NCBI RefSeq assembly: GCF_900696085.1
Contig: NZ_CAADFC020000028.1
Location: 434,001 to 498,000 of the forward strand
Reading direction: 5' to 3'
DNA from: Bradyrhizobium ivorense
GTDB lineage: Bacteria; Pseudomonadota; Alphaproteobacteria; Rhizobiales; Xanthobacteraceae
Length of the DNA stretch: 64,000 nt
Part shown: positions 7,961 to 16,653 of the stretch, piece by piece
How positions within the stretch are numbered: the stretch's first letter is position 1
Layout: each line of letters starts with the position of its first letter
Position numbers and translations under genes: made by a program
The notes under the pieces: model-generated
The model's database searches: none
What the model saw: the letters and a program-made list of their open reading frames with translations, nothing else
Told to the model about the DNA's origin: nothing

Positions 7961-9046
7961 ATGGCAGTTCAGGATTCGAAGCGGCGCGTGGCGCTGATCA
8001 CCGGTGTCACCGGGCAGGACGGTGCCTACCTCGCCGAGTACCTGCTCGGTCTCGGCTACACCGTGCATGGCATCAAGCGGCGGTCGTCCTCGTTCAACAC
8101 CGCGCGCGTCGACCACCTCTATCAGGACCCGCATGTCGGCAATGTGCCGTTCCTGATGCACTACGGTGACATGACCGATTCGACCAATCTGATCCGGCTG
8201 ATGCAGCAGATCCGGCCGACCGAGGTCTACAATCTGGCGGCCCAGAGCCACGTCGCGGTTTCCTTCGAGAGCCCGGAATACACCGCCAACGCCGACGCGA
8301 TCGGCGTGCTGCGCCTCCTGGAGGCGATCCGCATCCTCGGCATGGAAAAGGAGACCCGGTTCTACCAGGCCTCGACCTCGGAACTGTACGGCCTGGTGCA
8401 GGAAGTGCCGCAGAAGGAGACCACCCCGTTCTACCCGCGCTCGCCCTATGGCGTCGCCAAGCTCTATGGCTACTGGATCACGGTGAACTACCGTGAGGCC
8501 TACAACATGTTCGCCTGCAACGGCATCCTGTTCAATCACGAGAGCCCGATTCGCGGCGAAACCTTCGTGACCCGCAAGATCACCCGCGGCGTCGCCCGCA
8601 TCGAGGTCGGCCTGGAGAGGACGATCTATCTCGGCAATCTCGAGGCCAAGCGCGACTGGGGCCATGCCCGCGACTATGTCGAGGGCATGCACATGATCCT
8701 GCAGGCCGATAGCCCCGACGATTTCGTGCTGTCGACCGGTGAGACCCGCTCGGTGCGCGAATTCATCGAGCTGGCGTTTGCCGAGGTCGGCCGCAGCGTC
8801 GAATGGCGCGGCAAGGGTGTCGACGAGGTCGGTATCGACAAGGCAACCGGCAAGACCGTGGTGCGCATCGACCCGACCTATTTCCGCCCGACCGAGGTCG
8901 ATCTTCTGATCGGCGACGCCAGCAAGGCGCGCGCCAAGCTCGGATGGAAGCCGAAGACGTCGTTCGCACAGCTGGTGAAGGAAATGGTCGCCGGCGATCT
9001 CGCCGAAGCCAGACAGGACGCCGCCAATGGCAAACGCTCCGTTTGA
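7961..9046 (+). CDS. gmd: GDP-mannose 4,6-dehydratase
   Basis: A cytoplasmic short-chain dehydrogenase-type enzyme that turns GDP-D-mannose into GDP-4-keto-6-deoxy-D-mannose, the first step to GDP-L-fucose. From the ATG at 7961 the protein has 361 residues. The NADP-binding motif GVTGQDGAY is at residues 15-23. The catalytic STSELYG and SPYGVAKLYGYW (Tyr-x3-Lys) motifs are present, as is the family segment NHESPIRGETFVTRKI. An in-frame ATG at 7904 exists, but TGGAGA directly before 7961 and the family N-terminus favour the later start. It overlaps fcl by 20 bp. Confidence 0.96.
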   Translation: MAVQDSKRRVALITGVTGQDGAYLAEYLLGLGYTVHGIKRRSSSFNTARVDHLYQDPHVGNVPFLMHYGDMTDSTNLIRLMQQIRPTEVYNLAAQSHVAVSFESPEYTANADAIGVLRLLEAIRILGMEKETRFYQASTSELYGLVQEVPQKETTPFYPRSPYGVAKLYGYWITVNYREAYNMFACNGILFNHESPIRGETFVTRKITRGVARIEVGLERTIYLGNLEAKRDWGHARDYVEGMHMILQADSPDDFVLSTGETRSVREFIELAFAEVGRSVEWRGKGVDEVGIDKATGKTVVRIDPTYFRPTEVDLLIGDASKARAKLGWKPKTSFAQLVKEMVAGDLAEARQDAANGKRSV

Positions 9047-9983
9047 ACTGAAGGGCAAGACGGTTTTCGTCGCCGGCCATCGCGGCATGGTCGGCTCGGC
9101 GCTGCTGCGCCGGCTGGCGCGCGAGGGGGCGGACCTCTTGACCATCTCGCGCAGCGAGGTCGACCTGCGCAACCAGGCCGCGGTGGATGCCTGGTTCGCC
9201 GCGAAGCGGCCGCAGGCGGTGTTCTTCGCCGCGGCCAAGGTCGGCGGCATTGTCGCCAACAACACGCTGCGCGCCGAGTTCCTCTACGACAATCTGGCGA
9301 TCTCGACCAACGTGATCCAGGCCTCGCACGCCAATGGCTGTGAGAAACTGATGTTCTTCGGCTCGTCCTGCATCTATCCGCGGCTGGCGCCGCAGCCGCT
9401 GCGCGAGGACTCGATGCTGACCGGCCCGCTGGAGCCGACCAACGAGCCCTACGCGATCGCCAAAATCGCCGGCATCAAGATGGCGGAAGCCTATCGCAGC
9501 CAGTACGGCTCCGACTTCATCAGCGTGATGCCGACCAATCTGTACGGCCCCGGCGACAATTATCACCCCGAATACAGCCACGTCGTCGCGGCGCTGATCC
9601 GCCGCTTCCACGAGGCCAAGCTGTCGGGCGCCAGCAACGTCGTGGTGTGGGGCACCGGCACGCCGCGGCGCGAGTTCCTCTATGTCGACGATCTGGCCGA
9701 CGCCTGCATCCATTTGATGAAGACCTATTCCTCGCCGGAACTGGTCAACATCGGCACCGGCGAGGACATCACCATCGCCGAATTCGCCCGCGTGGTTGCA
9801 GCCACCGTCGGCTATCGCGGCGAGATCAGTTTTGATACGTCGCGGCCAGACGGCACCCCGCGCAAACTGCTCGACGTCAGCCGGCTGGCAAAACTCGGCT
9901 GGCGCGCGACGACGCCGCTCGAGGACGGCATCCGGCTCGCCTACCAGGCTTTTCTCAGCGAGACCAAGCAGGCCGCGGAGTAG
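9027..9983 (+). CDS. fcl: GDP-L-fucose synthase (epimerase/reductase)
   Basis: Converts the Gmd product to GDP-L-fucose by 3,5-epimerisation and NADPH reduction. The protein has 318 residues with the NADP motif GHRGMVGSA near residue 17. Family-specific FGSSCIYPRLAPQP, the catalytic EPYAIAKIAGIKM (Tyr-x3-Lys) and the MPTNLYGPGDNYHP segment are all present. It overlaps gmd by 20 bp, so the two are cotranslated. The fucose is probably for surface polysaccharide. A Nod-factor role (the NoeL/NolK paralogues of rhizobia) is less likely because no nod genes lie nearby. Confidence 0.95.
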   Translation: MANAPFELKGKTVFVAGHRGMVGSALLRRLAREGADLLTISRSEVDLRNQAAVDAWFAAKRPQAVFFAAAKVGGIVANNTLRAEFLYDNLAISTNVIQASHANGCEKLMFFGSSCIYPRLAPQPLREDSMLTGPLEPTNEPYAIAKIAGIKMAEAYRSQYGSDFISVMPTNLYGPGDNYHPEYSHVVAALIRRFHEAKLSGASNVVVWGTGTPRREFLYVDDLADACIHLMKTYSSPELVNIGTGEDITIAEFARVVAATVGYRGEISFDTSRPDGTPRKLLDVSRLAKLGWRATTPLEDGIRLAYQAFLSETKQAAE

Positions 9984-9995
9984 GGTCCTCTCCCC

Positions 9996-10074
9996 GTCAT
10001 TGCGAGCGCGGCGAAGCAATCCATCCCTCCGCACGTGCTGAAGCATGGATTGCTTCGCTGGCGCTCGCAATGAC
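9996..10074. repeat. Dispersed palindromic repeat, family C
   Basis: The ends GTCATTGCGAGCG and CGCTCGCAATGAC are reverse complements, and an inner pair GCGAAGCAATCCAT / ATGGATTGCTTCGC is also complementary. The element therefore folds into one long hairpin with a loop of about 20 nt. It sits between the convergent genes fcl and hemD and could act as a bidirectional transcription barrier. Confidence 0.85.
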
Positions 10075-10085
10075 GGCGGTTGCGG

Positions 10086-10928
10086 CTACTTCGCCGCCAT
10101 CCGCGGCGGATTCTTCGCCAGCGCCGCCGCCATTGCCGAGATCAGCGGCTTCATGAAGAACGCATCGTTCGCCGGATAGATGTCGGTGCGCAGGCCATAG
10201 GCCTGCAGCTCGTCCGACACCACCGGCCCGACCGAGGCGATCGGCGTGCGCTGCAATCCATCGCGCAATTGCACCTCGCGGCCATGCGCCTTGGCCACAT
10301 CGATCAATCGGCGGACCTGGCCCGAGCTGGTCAGCGCGACCGCGTCGATGCGGCCCTGCGCCATCTCCTCGATCGCGGTGACGATGTTGGCGTCGGCGGC
10401 CTCGGCGTCATAGACATAGGGCAGCACGGTGTCGACGTCGGCACCCCGCGCCGTGATGGCGCCGATCAGCGTCGAATGGTCCTTGTCCGGATAGAGCTGC
10501 AGGCCGAGGCGATGGCCCTTCAGGTCGAGTTTCGACAGCATCTCGGCGACGCCCTCCGAGGTCGGTTTCTCGGTCGTCAGCTGCGGCTCCAGCCCGATCT
10601 CACGTAGCGCTCGCCCGGGCTTGGGGCCGCGGGCGAATTTGCGCGCCTTGGCAAGGTTGCCGACGAACTCCGCCTCCAGCCCGATCCGGCGCACCACCTT
10701 CATCAGACGGCGCAGGCCTTCGCCGGTCATCAGCACGAGATCGTCGAGCGGCCGCTCGACGGCGCGGCGAATCCAGGCCTCGATCGGGGCCGGATCCGGC
10801 GCGTCGTGAATGGTGAACATCGGGCATTGCAGCACGTCCGCGCCCTGCTCGGTGAGCAGGCGGGAGAACTGCGCCTCCTCGCGGGTCTCCAGGATCAGGA
10901 TGCGGTAGCCGTTCAGCCGGTCAGCCAT
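10086..10928 (-). CDS. Uroporphyrinogen-III synthase (HemD)-like protein
   Basis: A 280-residue protein of the HEM4 family, which closes and inverts ring D of hydroxymethylbilane in tetrapyrrole synthesis. Visible family features are the N-terminal ILILETREEAQFSRLLTEQG, LVLMTGEGLRRL, the central KPTSEGVAEML (a Thr-Ser-Glu-Gly motif) and AVALTSSGQVRRL. The family is poorly conserved in sequence, so the assignment rests on this pattern and on length. No other heme genes are adjacent. Several alphaproteobacteria carry more than one HemD-like protein, so a specialised role remains possible. Confidence 0.75.
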   Translation of the reverse strand: MADRLNGYRILILETREEAQFSRLLTEQGADVLQCPMFTIHDAPDPAPIEAWIRRAVERPLDDLVLMTGEGLRRLMKVVRRIGLEAEFVGNLAKARKFARGPKPGRALREIGLEPQLTTEKPTSEGVAEMLSKLDLKGHRLGLQLYPDKDHSTLIGAITARGADVDTVLPYVYDAEAADANIVTAIEEMAQGRIDAVALTSSGQVRRLIDVAKAHGREVQLRDGLQRTPIASVGPVVSDELQAYGLRTDIYPANDAFFMKPLISAMAAALAKNPPRMAAK

Positions 10929-10958
10929 GATGATGTCCCAACAAATATTGCCGTCATT

Positions 10959-10994
10959 GGTTCGATTTGAACCTTGCGCGGGATTGGCGCAAGG
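10959..10994. promoter_or_regulatory. Two adjacent inverted repeats between hemD-like gene and purU
   Basis: GGTTC-gattt-GAACC (10959-10973) abuts CCTTGCGC-7 nt-GCGCAAGG (10972-10994). Both have perfect arms and they share two bases, so the two folds compete. They lie in the divergent promoter region, 31 bp from the hemD-like start and about 75 bp before purU. They could be an operator pair or a leader switch. This is seen in sequence only. Confidence 0.35.
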
Positions 10995-11067
10995 GCGCGC
11001 GCGGTGCTAGACGGGGCCGAAAAAATCGCCACTTCGCACGTTCCTGCTCAAGCTTTGGTCAATTGGC

Positions 11068-11931
11068 ATGCCCGACCATCAATTCGTTCTGACCCTGTCC
11101 TGTCCGGATCGCCCGGGGATCGTCTCCGCGGTCTCGACCTTCCTCGCCCATAACGGGCAGAACATTCTCGACGCCCAGCAGTTCGACGACATCGAGACCG
11201 GCAAATTCTTCATGCGCGTGGTGTTCACCGCGGCCGACCTCGCGGTCGAGCTCGCGGCGCTGCAGACCGGCTTTACCGCGATCGCCGATCGTTTTGCCAT
11301 GGACTGGCAGATGCGCGACCGCGCCACCCGCCGCCGGGTGATGCTGCTGGTGTCGAAGTCCGATCACTGCCTGGTCGACATCCTCTATCGCTGGCGCACC
11401 GGCGAGCTCGAGATGATCCCGACCGCGATCGTCTCCAACCACCCGCGCGAGGTCTACGGCTCGCTCGATTTCGGCGACATCCCGTTCCACCATCTGCCGG
11501 TGACCAAGGAGACCAAGCGCCAGCAGGAGGACGCGGTGTGGCAGCTGGCGCAGGACACCAAGACCGATCTCGTGGTGCTGGCGCGCTATATGCAGATCCT
11601 CTCCGACGAGATGTCGGCGCGGCTCAGCGGCCGCTGCATCAACATCCATCACTCGTTCCTGCCGGGCTTCAAGGGCGCAAAGCCCTACCACCAGGCGCAC
11701 GAGCGCGGCGTCAAGCTGATCGGCGCCACCGCGCATTACGTCACGCGCGATCTCGACGAGGGCCCGATCATCGACCAGGACGTCGAGCGCATCAGCCATC
11801 GCGACACGCCCGACGATCTCGTGCGCAAGGGCCGCGACATCGAGCGCCGCGTGCTGGCGCGCGCGATCCGCTATCACTTGGCCGACCGCGTCATCCTGAA
11901 CGGCCGCAAGACCGTGGTGTTCGTCGACTAG
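11068..11931 (+). CDS. purU: Formyltetrahydrofolate deformylase
   Basis: Hydrolyses 10-formyl-tetrahydrofolate to formate and tetrahydrofolate, which balances one-carbon pools. In the 287-residue protein an N-terminal ACT domain (about 1-80, LSCPDRPGIVSAVSTFLA) is followed by the formyltransferase domain. The catalytic Asn-His-Asp set is readable: N192 and H194 in INIHHSFLPGFKG, and D230 in RDLDEGPIIDQD. The ATG at 11068 starts directly at the ACT domain. It is monocistronic as far as visible, and a 9-bp hairpin follows the stop. Confidence 0.96.
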   Translation: MPDHQFVLTLSCPDRPGIVSAVSTFLAHNGQNILDAQQFDDIETGKFFMRVVFTAADLAVELAALQTGFTAIADRFAMDWQMRDRATRRRVMLLVSKSDHCLVDILYRWRTGELEMIPTAIVSNHPREVYGSLDFGDIPFHHLPVTKETKRQQEDAVWQLAQDTKTDLVVLARYMQILSDEMSARLSGRCINIHHSFLPGFKGAKPYHQAHERGVKLIGATAHYVTRDLDEGPIIDQDVERISHRDTPDDLVRKGRDIERRVLARAIRYHLADRVILNGRKTVVFVD

Positions 11932-11940
11932 GGCGTGATG

Positions 11941-11963
11941 CGGAAAGCGCAGGACGCTTTCCG
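11941..11963. terminator. Hairpin after purU
   Basis: CGGAAAGCG-cagga-CGCTTTCCG is a perfect 9-bp stem 9 bp after the purU stop. No T-run follows, so it may protect the 3' end or act with Rho, and it may also serve the convergent lipoprotein gene. Confidence 0.45.
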
Positions 11964-11984
11964 GGACCCGAAATCAACCCGATC

Positions 11985-12284
11985 TCATTGCTGCTTGGCG
12001 GCGCCCTGCGCGCTCGATGCCGCCGGCTTGCTCGCGTCCTTGGCGTCATCGCCGCGCTCGGACGCCGGCAGCAATCGCTTGCGCTCCCGTTCCCTCATGA
12101 ACGCGTCGTATTCCGGCGTGCCCGCGCGGGGCGGCGCGTCGGCGGGGAGGCCGCCGGCCCAGGCCGGAATGTAGTCGGCCATGCCGGCCGAAAGCTTCTC
12201 GTTGACCGTGCTGCATCCGCCGAGCGCGCACGCCGCCAGCACGAGGACGGTCAGGACAGGAATATGGCGGGAGATGATCGGCAT
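11985..12284 (-). CDS. Small predicted lipoprotein of unknown function
   Basis: A 99-residue protein with an N-terminal hydrophobic signal ending in the lipobox LGGC, with the acylated cysteine at residue 24. The mature part is short and hydrophilic: MADYIPAWAGGLPADAP, then PEYDAFMRERERKR and a tail rich in Ala, Lys and Gln. It would be anchored in the inner or outer membrane on the periplasmic side. No catalytic motif is visible. It is convergent with purU. An 18-bp palindrome lies about 95 bp before its start. Confidence 0.8.
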   Translation of the reverse strand: MPIISRHIPVLTVLVLAACALGGCSTVNEKLSAGMADYIPAWAGGLPADAPPRAGTPEYDAFMRERERKRLLPASERGDDAKDASKPAASSAQGAAKQQ

Positions 12285-12670
12285 TGGCGAACGATACAGT
12301 CCTAACCTTTAACGATGATGGATTTAGGGCGCGACCGTTCGGCTGCAATTGTGCTTGTTTGTTGACATCGGCGGTTCGTTTGTACGAACGTACAAATCGC
12401 GCGATGGTCAATTCCGGCCAGCGGAGTCTTGGCCAGGCGAAATCCGTTCTCATGGGCAGTGGATTTCGTCGCGCGATCCCGGTATTAAAATACCGCATAG
12501 CGTCGGCCGGGTGACCGTTTCGCGCAGGAAACTCGCCCATCGTCCGATTGACAATGGGGCGGCGGGAGACGCCATGTCGCCTTGCGGCCTGGCCGGAGAG
12601 AATGTGAGCTAATGGCGGGCAAGGGCCGGGGACTCGGTTCGCCGCAGCAGACCGGAAGGGGGAGACATCG
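12285..12670. other. Divergent intergenic region with an operator-like palindrome
   Basis: 386 bp between the lipoprotein gene (minus) and the binding-protein gene (plus), with no supported gene. It holds the palindrome at 12379-12396 and two TTGACA words (12362-12367 and 12557-12562) that could serve as -35 elements. No convincing -10 partner was found for either. Confidence 0.55.
12379..12396. promoter_or_regulatory. Perfect 18-bp palindrome TTTGTACG-AA-CGTACAAA
   Basis: The two 8-bp arms are exact complements around AA. The size and symmetry resemble operators of TetR-family dimers. A TTGACA lies 11 bp to the left (12362-12367). It could control the small lipoprotein gene (95 bp away, minus) or the transporter operon (275 bp away, plus). 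No regulator gene is adjacent. Confidence 0.5.
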
Positions 12671-13855
12671 ATGGATTTCAATCGTCGTAAAATGTTGCTG
12701 TGGGCCGCCACGACGGCCTCCATCGCCGCCCTGTGCGCGGCTGCGCCGGCGCGCGCGGAGGACACCGTGAAGATCGGCCTGATCGTGCCGATGACCGGCG
12801 GCCAGGCCTCGACCGGCAAGCAGATCGACAACGCCGTCAAGCTCTATATGCAGCAGCATGGCGACACCGTCGCCGGCAAGAAGATCGAAGTCATCCTGAA
12901 GGACGACGCCGCGGTGCCCGATAACACCAAGCGGATCGCGCAGGAACTGATCGTCAACGACAAGGTCAATTTCATCGCGGGCTTCGGCGTGACGCCGGCC
13001 GCGCTGGCCGCGGCGCCGCTGGCGACGCAGGCGAAGATTCCGGAAGTCGTGATGGCGGCCGGCACCTCGATCATCACCGAGCGCTCGCCTTACATTGTCC
13101 GCACCAGCTTCACGCTGGCGCAATCATCCACAATCATCGGCGACTGGGCGATCAAGAACGGCATCAAGAAGGTCGCGACGCTGACCTCGGACTACGCGCC
13201 GGGCAAGGACGCGCTCGCGTCCTTCAAGCAGCATTTCACGGCCGGCGGCGGCGAGATCGTCGAGGAGGTCAGCGTGCCGCTCGCCAATCCCGACTTCGCG
13301 CCGTTCCTGCAGCGCATGAAGGACGCCAAGCCCGACGCGATGTTCGTATTCGTGCCGGCCGGGCAGGGCGGCAACTTCATGAAGCAGTATGCCGAACGTG
13401 GGCTCGACAAGAGCGGCATCAAGGTGATCGGGCCCGGCGACGTCATGGACGACGATCTGCTCAACGGCATGGGCGATGCGGCGCTCGGCGCGGTGACGGC
13501 GCATCTGTATTCCGCGGCGCATCCCTCGCAAATGAACAAGGACTTCGTCGCCGCCTACAAGAAGGCGTTCGGCAATCGTCCGGGATTCATGGCGGTCGGC
13601 GGCTATGACGGCATCCATTTGATTTACGAGGCGCTGAAGAAGACCAACGGGGATACCAGCGGCGACAAGCTGATCGAGGCGATGAAGGGCATGAAGTGGG
13701 AAAGCCCGCGCGGCCCGATCTCGATCGATCCGGAAACCCGCGACATCGTGCAGAACATCTACATCCGCAAGGTCGAGAAGGTCGACGGCGAACTCTACAA
13801 TGTCGAGTTCGCGACCTTCGAGGCCGTCAAGGATTCCGGCAAGACCAAGAAGTGA
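12671..13855 (+). CDS. ABC transporter substrate-binding protein (type I periplasmic binding fold)
   Basis: Periplasmic ligand-binding protein of 394 residues that heads the second HAAT operon. The signal peptide has a twin-arginine look (FNRRKMLLW) and a likely cleavage after ARA at residue 29, so Tat export is possible. The mature start EDTVKIGLIVPMTGGQAST is typical of Peripla_BP_6. A strong ribosome site (gggggaga) precedes the ATG. Two hairpins follow the stop before the permease genes, an arrangement often seen where the binding protein is needed in excess. The ligand is not readable from sequence. Confidence 0.92.
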   Translation: MDFNRRKMLLWAATTASIAALCAAAPARAEDTVKIGLIVPMTGGQASTGKQIDNAVKLYMQQHGDTVAGKKIEVILKDDAAVPDNTKRIAQELIVNDKVNFIAGFGVTPAALAAAPLATQAKIPEVVMAAGTSIITERSPYIVRTSFTLAQSSTIIGDWAIKNGIKKVATLTSDYAPGKDALASFKQHFTAGGGEIVEEVSVPLANPDFAPFLQRMKDAKPDAMFVFVPAGQGGNFMKQYAERGLDKSGIKVIGPGDVMDDDLLNGMGDAALGAVTAHLYSAAHPSQMNKDFVAAYKKAFGNRPGFMAVGGYDGIHLIYEALKKTNGDTSGDKLIEAMKGMKWESPRGPISIDPETRDIVQNIYIRKVEKVDGELYNVEFATFEAVKDSGKTKK

Positions 13856-13903
13856 CGCGCGAAAGCGCGTCATCCCCGATGTGAAAATTGCACATCGTGG
13901 GGC
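13853..13903 (+). promoter_or_regulatory. Two consecutive hairpins after the binding-protein gene
   Basis: TGACGCGC-GAAA-GCGCGTCA (13853-13872) is a perfect stem with a GNRA tetraloop that includes the stop codon. A second stem, CCCCGATGTG / CACATCGTGGGG (13875-13903), has one bulged T. No T-run follows either stem. They probably act as a partial terminator or 3' mRNA stabiliser between the binding protein and permease genes. Confidence 0.55.
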
Positions 13904-13995
13904 GCGCTGCTCCCTCTGCGTCAAGCCCGACCATGACAGAGTGCTGGATATTCGTAACGTGGTGCTTGTCGCATCCTCTCGGTTAAGCTGACTCC

Positions 13996-14865
13996 ATGGC
14001 CTCGGTCCTCACCAACCTGTTCGACGGCGTCGCCTACGGCATGCTGCTGTTCGTGCTCGCTTGCGGGCTTGCGGTGACGCTCGGGCTGATGAACTTCGTC
14101 AATCTTGCCCATGGCGCCTTCGCGATGGCCGGCGGCTACATCTGCGCGGTGCTGGTCAACAATTCCGGCTGGCCGTTCTTTGCCGCGCTGCCGCTTGCGT
14201 TCGTCGCCAGCGCCGCGATCGGCGTCGCGCTGGAGCGCACGCTGTACCGCCATCTCTACACCCGCAGCCATCTCGACCAGGTGCTGTTCTCGATCGGCCT
14301 CGTGTTCATGTCGGTGGCGGCGGTCGACTACATCATGGGATCGTCGCGGGTCTTCATCAAGCTGCCGGCGGCGCTGGAAGGGCAGATCGACCTGTTCGGC
14401 GTCGGCATCGGCCGCTACCGCCTGATGATCGTCGTGATCTGCGGCCTGCTGACGCTGGCGCTGCAACTGATCCTGGCCAAGACGCGGTTCGGCAGCCGGC
14501 TGCGTGCCGCGGTCGACGATCCGCGCGCGGCGATCGGGCTCGGCATCAACGTGCCGCAGGTGTTCGCCTTCACCTTCGCGTTCGGCTGCGGGCTCGCCGG
14601 CCTCGGCGGCGCGCTGAGCGCCGAGATCCTCGGGCTCGATCCGTATTTTCCGCTGAAATTCATGATCTACTTCCTGATCGTGGTGACCGTCGGCGGCTCC
14701 TCCTCGATCACCGGGCCGTTCCTCGCTTCGCTCTTGCTCGGCATCGCCGATGTCGCCGGCAAATATTACGTGCCGAAGATGGGGCCGTTCGTGATCTACA
14801 CCGTGATGATCGTGATCCTGCTCTGGCGCCCGAACGGCCTGTTCGGCCGCACGGCGGCGCGGTGA
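13996..14865 (+). CDS. livH: Branched-chain amino acid-type ABC transporter permease, LivH-like
   Basis: Inner-membrane permease of 289 residues. The signature NFVNLAHGAFAMAGGY follows the first helix, and VTVGGSSSITGPFLAS lies in the C-terminal half, both typical of LivH. It starts 140 bp after the binding-protein gene and 7 bp before the LivM gene. It differs clearly from the LivH at 2884-3777, so the two operons are not a recent duplication and probably carry different ligands. Confidence 0.93.
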   Translation: MASVLTNLFDGVAYGMLLFVLACGLAVTLGLMNFVNLAHGAFAMAGGYICAVLVNNSGWPFFAALPLAFVASAAIGVALERTLYRHLYTRSHLDQVLFSIGLVFMSVAAVDYIMGSSRVFIKLPAALEGQIDLFGVGIGRYRLMIVVICGLLTLALQLILAKTRFGSRLRAAVDDPRAAIGLGINVPQVFAFTFAFGCGLAGLGGALSAEILGLDPYFPLKFMIYFLIVVTVGGSSSITGPFLASLLLGIADVAGKYYVPKMGPFVIYTVMIVILLWRPNGLFGRTAAR

Positions 14866-14872
14866 GGGCGCC

Positions 14873-15904
14873 ATGACCGCGCTAACAGACGTCTCCTCCC
14901 ATGCCATCGCCAGCGCGCGCTGGCGGATCGGCGAGATCGCATTCTGGGTGCTGGTGCTGGCCTGCGCCTTGCTGTTCCCGTCGCGCTATCTGATCATGAC
15001 CGACATCGTGCGGCTCGCGCTGTTCGCACTGTCGCTCGATTTGATCCTCGGCTATGCCGGCATCGTCTCGCTCGGCCACGCCGCCTTCTTCGGCGTCGGT
15101 GCCTATGCGGCCGGGCTGATGGCGCTGCACGGCATCGTCAACGAACCGGTCATCGCGCTGCTCGTCGCCGGTCTCGTCGCGGCGGTGGTCGGCTTCCTGA
15201 CCAGCTTTCTGGTCATCCGCGGCGTCGACCTGACCCGGCTGATGGTGACGCTCGGGATCGCGCTGCTGCTGGAGGCGCTCGCCGAGCGCTTCTCCAACAT
15301 CACCGGCGGCACCGACGGCCTGCAAGGCATCGAGATGCAGCCGATTTTCGGGCTGTTCGCCTTCGACATGTTCGGCAAGACCGGCCTGTTCTATTCGCTG
15401 ATCGTGCTGTTCATCCTGTTTCTGCTCGCGCGCCGCGTGGTGCATTCGCCGTTCGGGCTGTCGCTGCGTGCCATCAGGAACAATCCGCTGCGCGCCGCCG
15501 CGATCGGCATCCCGGTCAACCGCCGCCTGATCGCGGTCTATACGCTCGCCGCGTTCTATGCCGGCATCGCCGGCGCGCTGTTCACCCAGACCACGGCGCT
15601 GGCCTCGCTCGACGTGTTCGCCTTCGAGCGCTCCGCCGACCTGATGCTGGTGCTGGTGATCGGCGGCACCGGCTATCTCTATGGCGGCCTGATCGGCGCC
15701 GTCGTGTTCAAGATGCTGCAGGAGCTGTTCCAGACCATCACCCCGCAATACTGGCTGTTCTGGATCGGCCTCGTGCTGGTGGTGATCGTGCTGGTCGGCC
15801 GGGCGCGCATCCACCGCTGGGTGCTGTTCGTGCCGAACCTGGTGATCCGGCAGTTCGCCGGACGCAAGGCGGTCGTTGCGGTGCCCGAGAGCGAGGCGTC
15901 ATGA
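14873..15904 (+). CDS. livM: Branched-chain amino acid-type ABC transporter permease, LivM-like
   Basis: Permease of 343 residues with the LivM signature GIVSLGHAAFFGVGAYAAG and the later VIGGTGYLYGGLIGA. Multiple membrane segments are clear. Its stop overlaps the LivG start by 4 bp, which indicates translational coupling. A start at 14873 (ATG) gives a short polar N-terminus before the first helix. Confidence 0.93.
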   Translation: MTALTDVSSHAIASARWRIGEIAFWVLVLACALLFPSRYLIMTDIVRLALFALSLDLILGYAGIVSLGHAAFFGVGAYAAGLMALHGIVNEPVIALLVAGLVAAVVGFLTSFLVIRGVDLTRLMVTLGIALLLEALAERFSNITGGTDGLQGIEMQPIFGLFAFDMFGKTGLFYSLIVLFILFLLARRVVHSPFGLSLRAIRNNPLRAAAIGIPVNRRLIAVYTLAAFYAGIAGALFTQTTALASLDVFAFERSADLMLVLVIGGTGYLYGGLIGAVVFKMLQELFQTITPQYWLFWIGLVLVVIVLVGRARIHRWVLFVPNLVIRQFAGRKAVVAVPESEAS

Positions 15905-16653
15905 CGGTCGCACTCGAAACGCGCAGCCTCGAAAAGTCGTTCGGCGGCCTTCGCGTCACCCGCGACCTCTCGCTGAAGGTAGCGCAGGGCGCCCGCCATG
16001 CGCTGATCGGGCCGAATGGCGCCGGCAAGACCACTGTCATCAATCAGCTCACCGGCGTGCTGCGGCCGAACAGCGGCCGCATCCTGCTCGAGGGCAGCGA
16101 CATCACCGATCTCTCCGTGCACAAGCGGGTGCTGCGCGGGCTGGCGCGCACCTTCCAGATCAACCAGCTCTATGCCGATCTGACCCCGCTCGAAACCATC
16201 GGCCTTGCAGTCTCCGAGCGGATGGGCCGCGGCGGCGACTGGTGGCGGCGGATGGGGACGCGCGACGACGTCAATGCCGAGATCGCCGAGATCCTGTCGC
16301 GCTTCCATCTGCTCGACGTGATGACCGAGCCGACCGCGACGCTGCCCTACGGCAAGCAGCGCCTGCTCGAGATCGCGGTTGCGATCGCCGCCAAGCCGCG
16401 CGTGCTGCTGCTCGACGAGCCCGCCGCCGGCGTGCCGGAAAGCGAGCGCCACGATATCCTGGCCGCGGTCGCAGCCCTGCCGCGCGACGTCACCGTGCTG
16501 CTGATCGAGCACGACATGGACCTGGTGTTCTCGTTCGCCGACCGCATCTCCGTGCTGGTCAATGGCGGGCTGTTGACCGAAGGCGCGCCGGACGAGGTCG
16601 CGCGCGATCCGCAGGTCAAGGCGGTCTATCTCGGCGAGGCCGCCGATGCCTGA
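15901..16653 (+). CDS. livG: Branched-chain amino acid-type ABC transporter ATP-binding protein, LivG-like
   Basis: Cytoplasmic ATPase of 250 residues with Walker A GPNGAGKTT at residues 37-45 and Walker B VLLLDEPAAGVPESE. The helical segment after Walker A and the C-terminal VKAVYLGE are LivG-type. In the place of the usual LSGGQ signature it has LPYGKQRLLEIA, which is normal for this subfamily. It overlaps both neighbours (4 bp with livM, 8 bp with livF). Confidence 0.93.
   Translation: MTVALETRSLEKSFGGLRVTRDLSLKVAQGARHALIGPNGAGKTTVINQLTGVLRPNSGRILLEGSDITDLSVHKRVLRGLARTFQINQLYADLTPLETIGLAVSERMGRGGDWWRRMGTRDDVNAEIAEILSRFHLLDVMTEPTATLPYGKQRLLEIAVAIAAKPRVLLLDEPAAGVPESERHDILAAVAALPRDVTVLLIEHDMDLVFSFADRISVLVNGGLLTEGAPDEVARDPQVKAVYLGEAADA

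Noticed and set aside
10959..10973. tRNA T-arm (GGTTCGATTTGAACC)
   Set aside because: No acceptor, D or anticodon arms are found around it. It is a simple inverted repeat.
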